Shown here: one piece after another, positions 1 to 9,764 of the stretch
Numbering within the stretch: the first letter of the stretch is position 1
Layout of the letters: each line of letters begins with the position of its first letter
Assembly (NCBI RefSeq): GCF_024518575.1
Contig: NZ_JANIHG010000006.1
Coordinates: 1 to 64,000, forward strand
Source of the DNA: Methanothrix sp.
Lineage (GTDB): Archaea; Halobacteriota; Methanosarcinia; Methanotrichales; Methanotrichaceae
Direction: 5' to 3'
Length of the DNA: 64,000 nt
The notes under the pieces: generated by a model
The model's input: only the letters and a program-made list of their open reading frames with translations
Told to the model about the DNA's origin: nothing
The model's database searches: none
Position numbers and translations under genes: made by a program

Positions 1-33
1 GCTATCGCGAAAAGCTTAATTTCTAAAGGCACC

Positions 34-171
34 TTATTCCTGCTGAATAGGGGTATGCTGGATAACACAGAAATCAAAGATGTGGATGTCATCCGGCATC
101 ACCTCTTTAAATTTCATTGAAGTAACATTATACTCAGCTCTTGCTTTTATCTTATTCGGGTCCCATATCAC
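34..171 (-). CDS. Possible 45-residue protein or gene remnant
   Basis: An open frame begins at a GTG (complement of 169-171) and ends at TAA. The product would be 45 residues, mildly acidic in its second half, with no signal peptide or membrane segment. Only a weak AAGGC lies upstream of the GTG. I do not recognise it. It could be a small gene, a decayed 3' fragment of a longer gene, or chance. The region otherwise holds nothing I can identify. Confidence 0.2.
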   Translation of the reverse strand: MIWDPNKIKARAEYNVTSMKFKEVMPDDIHIFDFCVIQHTPIQQE

Positions 172-255
172 AGGCGCAAGCCTTTAATAGTAGAATTGAG
201 ATGTGTTAACTGCGTAAAACTGGTTTTATCTGTTTTTCGCTCAGGACGTGAAGAG

Positions 256-486
256 ATGTTTAGAAGCAGGGAAGGCACACCTTCCATGTATGGTTCTGCT
301 CCCGCCGCCCCCGTGACGGTTGGCGCCGAATATGAGGCTAGGATTGAGGATACAGCGCGTGAGGGGGACGGCATCGCCAGGATCGAAGGCTTTGTCATCT
401 TTGTACCTGGGACCAAGGTTGGAGACCAGGTCAAGATCCAGATCGACCGCGTCATGCGCCGGTTTGCTATAGGCCATAAGGTCTGA
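256..486 (+). CDS. Small TRAM-domain protein
   Basis: A 76-residue protein made almost entirely of one TRAM domain: a small beta-barrel nucleic-acid-binding fold carrying the typical pattern of VG-x-EYEARIED, then REGDGIARIEGFVIFVPG and VGDQVKIQI. In methanogens stand-alone TRAM proteins bind RNA and have been proposed as RNA chaperones; here that role is inferred. I chose the ATG at 256 because the domain begins about 15 residues later; an in-frame ATG at 196 would add 20 residues that do not look like the family. A hairpin followed by T residues at 531-557 probably ends the transcript. It stands alone. Confidence 0.8.
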   Translation: MFRSREGTPSMYGSAPAAPVTVGAEYEARIEDTAREGDGIARIEGFVIFVPGTKVGDQVKIQIDRVMRRFAIGHKV

Positions 487-530
487 GCTGGATCTGAAAT
501 AGCAGTCCAGCATAGCTGGCAAAAAGGGGC

Positions 531-557
531 TGGCACCAGTTGCCATCCTCCAATTTT
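531..557 (+). terminator. Hairpin plus T-tract after the TRAM gene
   Basis: TGGCA (531-535) and TGCCA (541-545) form a 5-bp stem with a 5-base loop, followed about 10 bases later by a run of five T. The rest of 558-800 has no gene I can support; the next gene probably has its core promoter around 768-780. Confidence 0.4.
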
Positions 558-800
558 TGCATGTTTTTAGCTTCCATGATGCTGATGCGTTGAGAGCTTA
601 ATCCGGAATGGAAAAGCCCGGAAGGAGTCCTACGCGTGCGTGGATGCTGATCTCGCATAACAACCACTACACTTTTGTTTAACAGTCCTGCTGATTCTCA
701 CAGCAATCAGCCCGCATGCCCGGCATGGTGCTAAAAGATTGCGAAATGAGTGTTGTCATTAACCCAAAAGTAGAAATACGCAGCGATCTCATCCACCAGT

Positions 801-1319
801 ATGTCTCACGCCGACAGGATCATCAGGGCAGCATTCCAGTCGGATGAGGCTCTGAGAGAGACGATAAGATCGGTCATCTCAGAGATGGGGATGAGCACCA
901 GGGAGTTCAGCAAGATCTCATCCATACCCCAGAGCACCCTCTACAAGATACTCTCAGGACACCGGGAGCCAAACATAACCACCCTCCGGCAGATCGTGAA
1001 GACCATCCGGGATCTTGAGGGCGGAGGCGAGAGGTTCATAGCGATAATAGCTGCCAGGCCTGTTTTGGACAAGATCGAGGAGACAAAGATGCGTATCGGT
1101 GATAAGGTCTTCACTCTCCGTGAGTACTCCGCGACAAATATCGAGGAGGCGATCATCGCAGCGGTGAGGGCAGAATCTGACGGCGCTGCAGCGGTCGTCT
1201 GTGCCCCGATAGTCAGCCCGACGGTTGAAAAGCTTCTCACAATACCGGTCGCCACGATAATACCGAGGGAGAGCGTAAAGAGAGCGATAGAGGTCGCGGC
1301 AAAGAAGATAGAGGTATAA
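801..1319 (+). CDS. HTH (Cro/XRE-type) transcriptional regulator
   Basis: A 172-residue protein with an N-terminal helix-turn-helix (about residues 25-65: a TREFSKISSIPQSTLYKIL core, then a recognition and wing region) and a C-terminal alpha/beta domain of about 90 residues ending in a positively charged helix. The architecture fits the archaeal COG2522 predicted regulators; the ligand of the C-terminal domain is unknown. There is no clear Shine-Dalgarno before the ATG, and an AT-rich element at about 768-780 is placed for a leaderless transcript. The stop is 5 bases from fen, so the two are probably co-transcribed with dph2. Confidence 0.75.
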   Translation: MSHADRIIRAAFQSDEALRETIRSVISEMGMSTREFSKISSIPQSTLYKILSGHREPNITTLRQIVKTIRDLEGGGERFIAIIAARPVLDKIEETKMRIGDKVFTLREYSATNIEEAIIAAVRAESDGAAAVVCAPIVSPTVEKLLTIPVATIIPRESVKRAIEVAAKKIEV

Positions 1320-1324
1320 AGCGC

Positions 1325-2335
1325 ATGGGTGTCGATCTCGGGGATATTCTCGGCAGGAAGAAGGTCTCTATTGAAGATCTCACAGGAAGCTGGATCGCAG
1401 TAGACGGCTTCAACACGCTCTATCAGTTTCTGTCAATCATAAGACAGCCAGACGGCACGCCGCTCATGGACTCATCTGGAAGGATAACATCGCACCTCTC
1501 AGGACTCCTCTACCGCATGACAAACCTCCTGGAGTCCGGGATCCGGGTGGCATTCGTCTTCGATGGCAGGCCTCCAGAGCTCAAGGCCGGGACGCTGGCT
1601 GCCAGGGCTCAGATGAAGGAGACTGCGGAGATCCAGCTGCAGGAAGCGATAGCCACAGGCGCTGAGAGCTTCAGGTACGCGCAGGCCGCTACCAGGATAA
1701 ACAGCGAGATACTCTGTGACTCCATAAGGCTTCTGGACGCCATGGGAATCCCGTATGTACAGGCACCCTCAGAGGGCGAGGCGCAGGCTGCCTTCATGGC
1801 GATCCGCGGGGATGTTGATTATGTCGCGTCCCAGGACTACGACTCACTTCTTTTCGGCGCGCCCAGGGTCGTGAGAAACCTAGCGATCACCGGCAAGAGG
1901 AAGATGCCAAGGAAGAACGTGTACATCGATATCCCTCCTGAGGTCATCGTCCTCGAGGAGGAGCTCACAAGGCTCGGGATAAGCAGGGAGCAGCTCATAG
2001 ATATAGGGATAATGTGCGGCACAGATTACAACGAAGGGCTCCAGAAGGTGGGTCCGAAGAGGGCTCTAAAGCTGATAAGGGAGCATGGATGCCTGGAGGC
2101 TGTGCTCGATGCGCTGGGAGAGAGGATCGACAATCTTCAGGAGATAAGAGAGATCTTCCTCCATCCGGAGGTCACAGAGAGCTACGATCTCAGGATGAAA
2201 CGGCCCAGGATCGATGAGATTATCAGGTTTTTATGTGAAGAGCGGGACTTCTCGGAGGAGAGGGTCAGGAAGGCTGCAGAGCGCCTGAACGCATCGTACC
2301 GCGCAGGCCAGAGCACACTCGAGAGGTGGCTCTGA
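1325..2335 (+). CDS. fen: Flap endonuclease 1
   Basis: A 336-residue structure-specific 5' nuclease that removes RNA primers and 5' flaps in lagging-strand maturation and base-excision repair. The XPG-N block (GVDLGDILGRK, then VDGFNTLYQFL), the XPG-I block with the acidic metal ligands (APSEGEAQAAFMA, SQDYDSLLFG) and the H3TH segment (GTDYNEG) are all present. The C-terminus, QSTLERWL, matches the PCNA-binding PIP box (Q-x-x-L-x-x-W). Length is usual for archaeal FEN1. The stop TGA overlaps the ATG of dph2. Confidence 0.96.
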   Translation: MGVDLGDILGRKKVSIEDLTGSWIAVDGFNTLYQFLSIIRQPDGTPLMDSSGRITSHLSGLLYRMTNLLESGIRVAFVFDGRPPELKAGTLAARAQMKETAEIQLQEAIATGAESFRYAQAATRINSEILCDSIRLLDAMGIPYVQAPSEGEAQAAFMAIRGDVDYVASQDYDSLLFGAPRVVRNLAITGKRKMPRKNVYIDIPPEVIVLEEELTRLGISREQLIDIGIMCGTDYNEGLQKVGPKRALKLIREHGCLEAVLDALGERIDNLQEIREIFLHPEVTESYDLRMKRPRIDEIIRFLCEERDFSEERVRKAAERLNASYRAGQSTLERWL

Positions 2336-3333
2336 TGCTCATCTCCGGCTACGAGATCGATCTCGAGAGAGCTCTGAGAATCATAAAAAGGGCAGGAGTC
2401 AGAAGGGTCGGAGTTCAGGTTCCCGATGGCCTGAAGAGATCAGCCCCAGAGATCTCGAGGATCATAGAGGAGACAGGCGCTGAGGTTCTGGTCTCAGGAG
2501 ATCCATGCTATGGTGCATGCGATATCGATCTCCAGCTCTGCAGCATGGTCGATCTGATGGTGCACATAGGCCACTCGGAGATGTGCGAGAGCCTGAGCGA
2601 CAGGATCGTCTACATCGAGGCGAGGATGCCGGATGACGTCACCGATGTCGCGAAGAGATCCATTGGATTTTTCACTAAAAGCAGGGTGGCTGTCTGCACA
2701 ACCATCCAGCATGCACACACGATCGATAGTGTGATAGAGATAATGCGATCCCACGGCATAGAGGCCATCACAGGAGGGCCGTCTCCACGAACCAGGCACC
2801 GGGGGCAGGTTCTCGGCTGCTGCTACGCAGCCGCTAGGGTTGGGGCAGAGGAGGCTCTCTTCATAGGCACCGGCAGGTTCCATCCGCTGGGCCTCTCGAT
2901 GGCGACAGGCATGCGGGTTATAGCAGCGGACCCGCTCACAGGCTCGGTGGAGGAGATCGATACGCATGATTTCCTCCGGTGGAGGTACGGGATCATAGCA
3001 AGAGCATCGGATGCAAAGAGCATCGGGATCTTGATATCGAAGAAGCCAGGCCAGAGGAGATGCGTGACCGCTAAGAGGCTCAGCTCTCTCGGGAGATCTA
3101 AGGGAAGGAGCATGCTTGAGGTCTACATCGACAGAATCGAGCCTGAGAGGATACTCGATCTCGGCCTGGACGCAGTGGTCTCGACGGCATGCCCGCGCAT
3201 CGCTCTTGACGACGCGCCGAGATACAGCGTTCCAGTTCTCACGCCGCCGGAGTTCGAGATCGCGCTTGGCGTCAGGAGCGAGTACATCTTCGACGAGATC
3301 CTCGATGCATGCGGGGAGCCCGATAGCACGTGA
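2335..3333 (+). CDS. dph2: Diphthamide synthase Dph2 (radical SAM-like, 3-amino-3-carboxypropyl transferase)
   Basis: A 332-residue enzyme catalysing the first step of diphthamide synthesis: transfer of the 3-amino-3-carboxypropyl group of SAM to a histidine of elongation factor 2. The three dispersed cysteines typical of the family are visible in DPCYGACD, in GCCYAAARVGAEE and in VSTACPRIALDD. I chose the ATG at 2335, which overlaps the fen stop as TGATG and has GAGGTGG just upstream; a GTG at 2326 is the alternative. Confidence 0.93.
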   Translation: MLISGYEIDLERALRIIKRAGVRRVGVQVPDGLKRSAPEISRIIEETGAEVLVSGDPCYGACDIDLQLCSMVDLMVHIGHSEMCESLSDRIVYIEARMPDDVTDVAKRSIGFFTKSRVAVCTTIQHAHTIDSVIEIMRSHGIEAITGGPSPRTRHRGQVLGCCYAAARVGAEEALFIGTGRFHPLGLSMATGMRVIAADPLTGSVEEIDTHDFLRWRYGIIARASDAKSIGILISKKPGQRRCVTAKRLSSLGRSKGRSMLEVYIDRIEPERILDLGLDAVVSTACPRIALDDAPRYSVPVLTPPEFEIALGVRSEYIFDEILDACGEPDST

Positions 3334-3384
3334 TCTTATCCGCCAGCATCTCTCCAAAAGGGGACCGGCGGCGAGGATGTGCTT

Positions 3385-4533
3385 CTATCGCGACCTCTTG
3401 GAGAACACATCTTCCAGATCATTCAGGAAGAGATCGAGGTTCTCCTCGGTCATGTGCGGCATCAGTATGAGCCTCAGCGCCTTTGGCTCTCTGGTCATCG
3501 AGACGTGCCAGCCCCTCTCAAGCAGTGCCCTCCTGACCCCGGGCGGATCATCGATCTTCAGCGCGACGACGTTCATCACGGGCTCGATGACCGGCTCGAT
3601 GCCCATGGCACGGGCTTCTGATACGAGATGCTCAGTCATCTCCATGCATCTCCTGACGACCATTCTATAACCATCGATGCCGAGATGCATGATCACAGCG
3701 TACGTGGCTGCAGCCGCTGCCCCGCTTCTCGTGCCCGTCAGCGATGCCTGTCTCGAGACAGTGAGGTAGTACGTCTCCGTCTCAAGCCGCCTGACAGGAT
3801 CTGAGCTCCTGAAGATCAAACCGCCTGCCGGAATAGGGCTCATGCCCATCTTGTGCGGATCGATGGTTATCGACTGCACTCCATCAACCCTGAAATCCCA
3901 GCGGTAGTTTCTGTCAAGGAACGGCAGCACAAACCCGCCGAATGCAGCATCCACGTGGAGAGGTATGCAGTTCTCGATCGCGAGTTCTGAGAGATCCGCG
4001 ATGGGATCCACCTGGCCGAACTCTGTTGTCCCGGCGATGCCAACAATGCAGATTGTGCGCTCATCTATCAGCCTCTCGACATCCCCGAGATCAACCCTGA
4101 GCGTATCATCGAGCTCGGCCCTCCTCACCTCCAGATTGAGAAGATCCGCGATCTTATCGAAGGAGAAATGCGCCGATCTCGGAACGACTATGTTCCCATC
4201 GCGCCTGCCCGAGGAGTTCCTTGCGGCGCGTATAGCCTGGATGTTCGACTCGGTGCCGCCTGTCGATATGTAGCCTGCTGCATCAGAGCACCCCAGTAGA
4301 GATCCGAGGATGCCCACGACCCTGCGCTCTATCTCTGCAGTTCCTGGAAAGAGCCCGGGGTCGCCCAGGTTCGTCTCCAGGAACATGCTGTACGCCCTCA
4401 CAGCCACCGGATGGGGGCGGGTGCACATTGTGGAGAAGAGACGGTCGTAAGAGTGATCCTTGCTGCGCATCTCCCTCAGGAGATCTTCGACCCTCTCCTC
4501 TGACAGACCTTTCTCCGGGAACGTGTACATCAT
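3385..4533 (-). CDS. mfnA: L-tyrosine/L-aspartate decarboxylase MfnA
   Basis: A 382-residue PLP-dependent group II decarboxylase. The PLP lysine is in DPHKMGMSPIPAGG; the phosphate-binding STGGTESN stretch and the HVDAAFGGF block also match. In methanogens MfnA makes tyramine for methanofuran and can also make beta-alanine for coenzyme A; which activity dominates cannot be read from sequence. Its ATG overlaps the ppsA stop (ATGA), so it is translated from the ppsA message. An MfnD-like ligase lies about 5 kb away, which supports the methanofuran role. Confidence 0.93.
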   Translation of the reverse strand: MMYTFPEKGLSEERVEDLLREMRSKDHSYDRLFSTMCTRPHPVAVRAYSMFLETNLGDPGLFPGTAEIERRVVGILGSLLGCSDAAGYISTGGTESNIQAIRAARNSSGRRDGNIVVPRSAHFSFDKIADLLNLEVRRAELDDTLRVDLGDVERLIDERTICIVGIAGTTEFGQVDPIADLSELAIENCIPLHVDAAFGGFVLPFLDRNYRWDFRVDGVQSITIDPHKMGMSPIPAGGLIFRSSDPVRRLETETYYLTVSRQASLTGTRSGAAAAATYAVIMHLGIDGYRMVVRRCMEMTEHLVSEARAMGIEPVIEPVMNVVALKIDDPPGVRRALLERGWHVSMTREPKALRLILMPHMTEENLDLFLNDLEDVFSKRSR

Positions 4534-6794
4534 CGATTCCTTGCAGCCTCTAGAAGTATCGAGAGCTCCGCCCTTGCCACCGTCTCCCTCACAGTGGCCA
4601 CCGCGTCGATGTTAGCGGATATGCTGTCTATGCCAATCTCAACAAGCCGCCTGGCCATCTCCGGGTAGGATCCTGCCTGGCCGCAGATCGATGTCTTGAC
4701 TCCTGCCTTCTTGCACCGCTCCACGACGTACTCTATGAGCTTGATGACCGCGGGATGCATCTCAGAGTACAGGCCGGCGACGTTCTCGTTGTTCCTGTCC
4801 ACAGCGAGCGTGTACTGAGTGAGATCGTTTGTGCCAAACGATATGAAGTCCAGGCCCTCCTCGATGAAATCCTCGATTGTGAGCGCGGCAGCCGGCGTCT
4901 CGACCATTATTCCAACATCGATCTTATTCAGATCCAGACCCTCCTCGACCATGATCTCTTTTGCCCGCTTGAGCTCGCTCACATGCTGGACCATCGGCAG
5001 CATTATCCCCACGTTTGTGAGCCCGATCTCGTGGAGCTTCTTGAACGCCCTTATCTCCAGCCTGAAGTGCTCCACCTCTGCGAGATCCCTGCGTATACCG
5101 CGCCAGCCGAGCATCGGGTTGTGCTCAACCGGCTCGTTCTCGCCGCCCTCCATCGCCCGGAACTCATCAGTGGGCGCGTCCAGGGTTCTCACCCATACAG
5201 GCTTCGGATAAAACGCATCTGCCACTATCTTGATGTTCCTGACGAGCTCATCGACATACTCCTCGCTCCGCCCGGATCTTATGTAATAACCAGGTGTCTT
5301 TCCAAGCCCCAGGATCATGTGCTCTATTCTGAGAAGACCCACACCATCTGCCATCGTCGCGGCTGCTGCCTGTGCTCTCGTGGGCTCGCTGATGTTGACC
5401 TTGATCTCCGTCGCCGTAATCGGCTTGTAGGCCACAGCAGTCGGCTGAACCTTCTTCTCCTCCGCCACAGCCACCTTTCCCTCGTAGACCTGGCCCTTGG
5501 TGCCATCGACGGTGACAACCATTCCATCCTTGAGCACCTTTGTCGCGTTCTTTGTTCCCACAACAGCGGGACAGCCGAGCTCTCGGCTCACTATAGCTGC
5601 GTGGCAGGCCATGCCTCCCTCGTCCGTGACTATGGCGCCGGCTCGTCTCATTGCGGGAACCATATCTGGCATGGTCATGCGGGTGACCATTATGTCCCCG
5701 TCCTTTATCTTCTCCAGGTCCTTGACCCCGGAGATGATCCTCACAATGCCGGTTGCTGTGCCGGGAGATGCCCCGAGACCCGTGACCAGGACCTTGGCTG
5801 TGCCGGAAGCCTCTGCTCCGGCCTTTGGAGCGCCCTTGGCTATGGTGGTTATCGGCCTCGACTGGAGGATGTATATCTTGTTCTTCTGCACACCCCACTC
5901 GATATCCTGGGGTATGCCGTAGTGTCTCTCCAGGATCTCTGCATACTTCGCGAGATCCAGTATCTCACTTTCTGTAAGAACCTGCGCGTCCTTCTTCTCA
6001 GGTGGAACCGGAACTGTCACTGTCTTGGCTGTCACAGGATCCCTGACGATCATGATCTCCTTGGTGGCGATCATCTTGTGGACTATCTTCTTAGAGGATC
6101 TGTCGACCACATAGTTGTCGGGAGACACGCTGCCGCTGACCACCGCCTCCCCAAGGCCCCATGCAGCCTCTATCACAACAAGCGGCTCGCCTGTGCTCGG
6201 CTGTGAGCTGAACATCACCCCTGACTTCTCGGAGTCCACCATCTTCTGCACTATCGCGGAGAGGTTGACCTTCTCATGCTCGAAGCCCTGCTCGACCCTG
6301 TAGAAGATAGCTCTGGCCCCGTAAAGGGATGCCCAGCATTTTTTCACCGCCTCAAATACAGCATCAGCGCCCCTGACATTCAGGTAGGTCTCCTGCTGGC
6401 CGGCGAAGCTCGCGTCCGGAAGATCCTCTGCAGTCGCACTTGATCTCACAGCGACAAACACCTCCTCGCCCTCCCGCTCGCAGAGCTCTCTGTACCTCTC
6501 CTTTATCGCGTTCTCTATATCCTTCGGGACCTCTGCATCCATCACGATCTTCTTGGCCCTGGCCTCTGCCCTGAGAAGCTCCTCAGGATTGTTCACATCA
6601 ACTTTTAGAGCGTCGAAGAGCGCTTTCGCAATGCCTGCCCGCTCCAAGAACTGCCGGAAGGCCTGTGCTGTGACCGCAAACCCTCCAGGTACAGGTATGC
6701 CTATGTTTATCATCTCGCCCAGGCTCGCGCCCTTTCCTCCGACTACAGATATGTCCTCCTTCCCAACCTCTTCAAGCCAAACCACGATCGCCAT
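4530..6794 (-). CDS. ppsA: Phosphoenolpyruvate synthase
   Basis: A 754-residue enzyme making PEP from pyruvate and ATP, the gluconeogenic entry for cells growing on acetate. It has the N-terminal ATP-grasp domain (GGKGASLGEM, then AVRSSATAEDLPDASFAGQ), the swivelling phosphohistidine domain (GGMACHAAIVSRELG, catalytic His) and the PEP-binding barrel ending in TSICGQAGS with the catalytic Cys. Start: of two in-frame ATGs (6803 and 6794), the second leaves AGGATGAC as ribosome-binding site at proper spacing. A TATA-like TAATATATGG at about 6849-6858 on this strand is a likely promoter. Confidence 0.95.
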   Translation of the reverse strand: MAIVVWLEEVGKEDISVVGGKGASLGEMINIGIPVPGGFAVTAQAFRQFLERAGIAKALFDALKVDVNNPEELLRAEARAKKIVMDAEVPKDIENAIKERYRELCEREGEEVFVAVRSSATAEDLPDASFAGQQETYLNVRGADAVFEAVKKCWASLYGARAIFYRVEQGFEHEKVNLSAIVQKMVDSEKSGVMFSSQPSTGEPLVVIEAAWGLGEAVVSGSVSPDNYVVDRSSKKIVHKMIATKEIMIVRDPVTAKTVTVPVPPEKKDAQVLTESEILDLAKYAEILERHYGIPQDIEWGVQKNKIYILQSRPITTIAKGAPKAGAEASGTAKVLVTGLGASPGTATGIVRIISGVKDLEKIKDGDIMVTRMTMPDMVPAMRRAGAIVTDEGGMACHAAIVSRELGCPAVVGTKNATKVLKDGMVVTVDGTKGQVYEGKVAVAEEKKVQPTAVAYKPITATEIKVNISEPTRAQAAAATMADGVGLLRIEHMILGLGKTPGYYIRSGRSEEYVDELVRNIKIVADAFYPKPVWVRTLDAPTDEFRAMEGGENEPVEHNPMLGWRGIRRDLAEVEHFRLEIRAFKKLHEIGLTNVGIMLPMVQHVSELKRAKEIMVEEGLDLNKIDVGIMVETPAAALTIEDFIEEGLDFISFGTNDLTQYTLAVDRNNENVAGLYSEMHPAVIKLIEYVVERCKKAGVKTSICGQAGSYPEMARRLVEIGIDSISANIDAVATVRETVARAELSILLEAARNR

Positions 6795-6942
6795 TAAAGT
6801 CATCCTCTTAGCGTTATCATGAGAGATGGTGGTGCTTCAATTCGCGACCATATATTACTCTTTCCTTTCAGATCCATTGATCCGAAAAATGATGATCTGG
6901 CGAGAGGATCTGCGTGGTCTTCTCAGGCCAAGCCGAGAATGC

Positions 6943-6950
6943 ATAAATAT
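6943..6950 (+). promoter_or_regulatory. TATA box of the LysE-family gene
   Basis: ATAAATAT is centred about 26 bases before the ATG at 6973, the spacing expected if transcription starts at or next to the start codon (leaderless mRNA). No Shine-Dalgarno is present. Confidence 0.5.
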
Positions 6951-6972
6951 CTCATACAACAACCAGCTTCTG

Positions 6973-7599
6973 ATGAATGTAATGGAGATGCTTCTCGTCG
7001 CGTTTGCCATCGGGCTCACAGGCGCGCTCGCGCCAGGGCCCACTCTTGTTGCAACTGTGAACAGCTCACTGAAGAGCGGCTGGACCTCGGGGCCGAAGGT
7101 CTCTACAGGGCATGCATTTGTTGAGATGCTGATATTCGTGCTGATACTCATGGGCCTCAGCGGCGCCGCAGATGCATACAGAGTTCCGATATCATTGATC
7201 GGGGGCACCGCCCTCATATTATTTGGGGCGCTGACGCTGAGGGGAGCGAGCAATGCATCCATATCATCTCAGGGATCTGGGATATCCTCAAACCCGTACA
7301 TTGCCGGCGCCCTGACGAGCGCGGCCAACCCGTACTTCTGGATATGGTGGCTCTCCGTCGGCTCTGCCATGCTGCTGGACGGACTCAGAGGCGGATTTAT
7401 GCTCGCCGCAGCATTCATGATAGGCCACTGGGGCGCGGACTTCGGCTGGTACACGCTCGTATCGGCGAGCATTGACAGGGGGAAGAGCGTCCTATCCGAG
7501 AGGGGATACAGGTACGTCCTCTCAGCATGCGGCATATTCCTGATGATATTCGGACTGTACTACCTGAGCGGAGTGGCCGGGCATCTCGGATGGTGGTAG
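6973..7599 (+). CDS. LysE-family amino-acid exporter
   Basis: A 208-residue inner-membrane protein with about six hydrophobic segments. The N-terminal signature GLTGALAPGPTLVATVNSSL, followed by a GWTSGPKVSTGHAFVEM stretch, is that of LysE/RhtB exporters; the NPYFWIWWLSVGSA block in the middle is also typical of archaeal members. Substrate unknown. The start follows the leaderless TATA arrangement; a longer frame from 6826 lacks homologous character upstream. The next gene starts 1 base after its stop. Confidence 0.85.
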   Translation: MNVMEMLLVAFAIGLTGALAPGPTLVATVNSSLKSGWTSGPKVSTGHAFVEMLIFVLILMGLSGAADAYRVPISLIGGTALILFGALTLRGASNASISSQGSGISSNPYIAGALTSAANPYFWIWWLSVGSAMLLDGLRGGFMLAAAFMIGHWGADFGWYTLVSASIDRGKSVLSERGYRYVLSACGIFLMIFGLYYLSGVAGHLGWW

Positions 7600-7600
7600 T

Positions 7601-8179
7601 GTGAGATCCAGCGCATACCTGAGATCGATCAGAGGCTATATCGCGGTATCTGTCATTCTGTTCTTCGCAGCCGCTGTATCGGGATTCATGGCAGCTGAGC
7701 AGAATCCGGCGATGGCGGAGGAGTGGATGAAGGAGCTGGAGATGCTGAAATGGATCACAGATCTGCCGCCCCTCATGATACTGATCCTGATATTCGCAAA
7801 GAACCTTCTGTCATGCGCGATGGCCGTGCTTCTCGGGGTGGGCGCAGGCATAGTGCCTGTGCTTGTCGCCATCTCAAACGGAATTCTTGTGGGAATGGTA
7901 GCCTACCAGGTCATCCAGAAGGAGGGCGTTATCTATCTCCTGGCTGGCATCCTCCCGCACGGAATTGTGGAGCTTCCAACAGTGCTGGTGAGCATAGCGA
8001 TCGGCCTACGGCTCGGCCACATCTTCATCATGACAATGATCGAGAAAGATGGCGATCTCGGAGGGGAGGCACGCGATGCCATCAGATTCCTGATGTACAG
8101 GGTCGCTCCGCTGCTGTTCGTTGCGGCAGTGATTGAAACATTTATCACACCCCTTGCAATATCCCTTGCATCCCGGTAG
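7601..8179 (+). CDS. SpoIIM-family (DUF95) membrane protein
   Basis: A 192-residue integral membrane protein starting with GTG. About five membrane segments, with the family's conserved loop [15 protein letters not shown] and the [12 protein letters not shown] motif. In spore formers SpoIIM acts in engulfment; archaea do not sporulate and the archaeal role is unknown. It lies between LysE and proS with gaps of 1 and 2 bases, so the three form one operon without an obvious functional theme. Confidence 0.85.
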   Translation: MRSSAYLRSIRGYIAVSVILFFAAAVSGFMAAEQNPAMAEEWMKELEMLKWITDLPPLMILILIFAKNLLSCAMAVLLGVGAGIVPVLVAISNGILVGMVAYQVIQKEGVIYLLAGILPHGIVELPTVLVSIAIGLRLGHIFIMTMIEKDGDLGGEARDAIRFLMYRVAPLLFVAAVIETFITPLAISLASR

Positions 8180-8181
8180 TG

Positions 8182-9648
8182 ATGAAGATGAATGATGCTC
8201 AAGAGACGCAGATAACAAGAAAAGATGAGAGGGAGGCAAAGCTTCCCCCAAAGTCGAACTTCAGCGAGTGGTACCATGAGCTTTTGAAGAGCGCAGAGAT
8301 AGTCGATGTCAGGTACCCTGTGAAGGGCATGAGCGTCTGGTACCCGTTCGGCTTTGCGCTCAGAAGCCATGTCTACCAGATAATAAAAGAGCTTCTTGAT
8401 GTCGATCACTACGAGACGCAGTTCCCGCTGCTCATCCCTGAGACCGAGTTCATGAAGGAGGCGGAGCACATAAAGGGCTTCGAGGATGAGGTCTACTGGG
8501 TGACTCACGGCGGCAGGGACCCGCTGGAGGTAAAGCTCGCGCTACGTCCGACCAGCGAGACCGCCATATATCCGATGCTCAAGCTCTGGATACGATCGCA
8601 TGCAGATCTCCCACTCAGGATATACCAGATAGTCAACACCTTCCGCTACGAGACGAAGCACACCCGCCCGCTCATCCGCCTCAGGGAGATAACCTCGTTC
8701 AAGGAGGCTCACACCGCGCACGCCACCTGGGAGGAGGCGGCGATGCAGGTCGAGATCGCTGTTCAGAGGTACATCGAGTTCTACAGGCGGCTTGCAATTC
8801 CATGTCTTGTGAGCAAGCGACCCTCCTGGGACAAGTTCCCAGGAGCTGATTACTCGATCGCACTGGATGTGATAATGCCTGACGGGAGGACCCTCCAGGT
8901 CGGTACAGCGCACCTGCTGGGAACAAACTTCGCAAAGACATATGAGATAACATATGAGGACGAGCACGGGGAGCAGAGGTATGTCAATCAGACATGCTAC
9001 GGGATCTCAGAGAGATGCATAGCAGCTCTCATAGCGGTTCATGGCGACGATAAAGGTCTGGTTTTGCCCTGGAGGGTCGCGCCTGTGCAGGTTGTCATAG
9101 TGCCCATCATCTTCGGCGACAGGGAGCCGATACTGGAGGTCTGCAGATCGATCGAATCGGCTCTTGCACGCAGAAACATCCGAGTCAGGCTCGATGATGG
9201 TGATGAACGTCCTGGCGCGAAGTTCTACAAGTGGGAGATGCGCGGTGTTCCTGTGCGCATTGAGATAGGCCCCAGGGACATCAAAAACGGCGTTGTAACA
9301 ATCGTCAGAAGGGATGGAGTGAGAAAGACCCTTCCGATGGGAGATGGGCTTGTTGATGCCATCCTCGCAGAGGCTGAGGAGCTGCAGGCCGTTCTCTACA
9401 ACCGCGCGAAGGAGTTCATGGACTCGAAGATAAAACTCGTGTCCTCCCTGGATGAGGCGAGGTCGCAGGTGCAGTCCGGCGTCGCCAGGGTCCCATGGTG
9501 CGGATCTGTGGAGTGCGGTCATGCTCTTGAGGATCAGGTCGGCGCGAACCTGCTCGGAGAGCCCAGAGGGGATGAGATACCGCCCATGGGTTGTCTCATA
9601 TGCGGCAGGGAGTCCACAGGGTCGACGTACATGGCCAGGCAGTACTGA
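8182..9648 (+). CDS. proS: Prolyl-tRNA synthetase (archaeal/eukaryotic type)
   Basis: A 488-residue class II synthetase charging tRNA-Pro. The PTSET block of motif 2 ([17 protein letters not shown]), RQTKH-like [13 protein letters not shown], and the C-terminal zinc-binding domain (WCGSVECG, then CLICG) are all there, and the protein ends in a tyrosine (ARQY) as archaeal/eukaryotic type ProRS does. An ATG at 8182 directly follows a GTG at 8179; either may be used. Confidence 0.96.
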   Translation: MKMNDAQETQITRKDEREAKLPPKSNFSEWYHELLKSAEIVDVRYPVKGMSVWYPFGFALRSHVYQIIKELLDVDHYETQFPLLIPETEFMKEAEHIKGFEDEVYWVTHGGRDPLEVKLALRPTSETAIYPMLKLWIRSHADLPLRIYQIVNTFRYETKHTRPLIRLREITSFKEAHTAHATWEEAAMQVEIAVQRYIEFYRRLAIPCLVSKRPSWDKFPGADYSIALDVIMPDGRTLQVGTAHLLGTNFAKTYEITYEDEHGEQRYVNQTCYGISERCIAALIAVHGDDKGLVLPWRVAPVQVVIVPIIFGDREPILEVCRSIESALARRNIRVRLDDGDERPGAKFYKWEMRGVPVRIEIGPRDIKNGVVTIVRRDGVRKTLPMGDGLVDAILAEAEELQAVLYNRAKEFMDSKIKLVSSLDEARSQVQSGVARVPWCGSVECGHALEDQVGANLLGEPRGDEIPPMGCLICGRESTGSTYMARQY

Positions 9649-9764
9649 GACAGAATGCGAAACAGAATGCGTCTTAGCAAGAGCTGGTTTATGGAGATTT
9701 ATTGTTCCGATGTGAAGATGAGGAATGGCGCAGCCCCAGATCCCCGCTCCGGAGAGTCTCGCGC

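Noticed and set aside
2494-3357. 287-codon minus-strand frame opposite dph2
   Set aside because: Shadow; dph2 has its motifs and an overlap with fen.
4755-6206. 483-codon open frame on the plus strand opposite ppsA
   Set aside because: Antisense to a certain gene; biased third positions of ppsA codons keep the opposite frame open, and the product is Arg/Leu/His-rich without family character.
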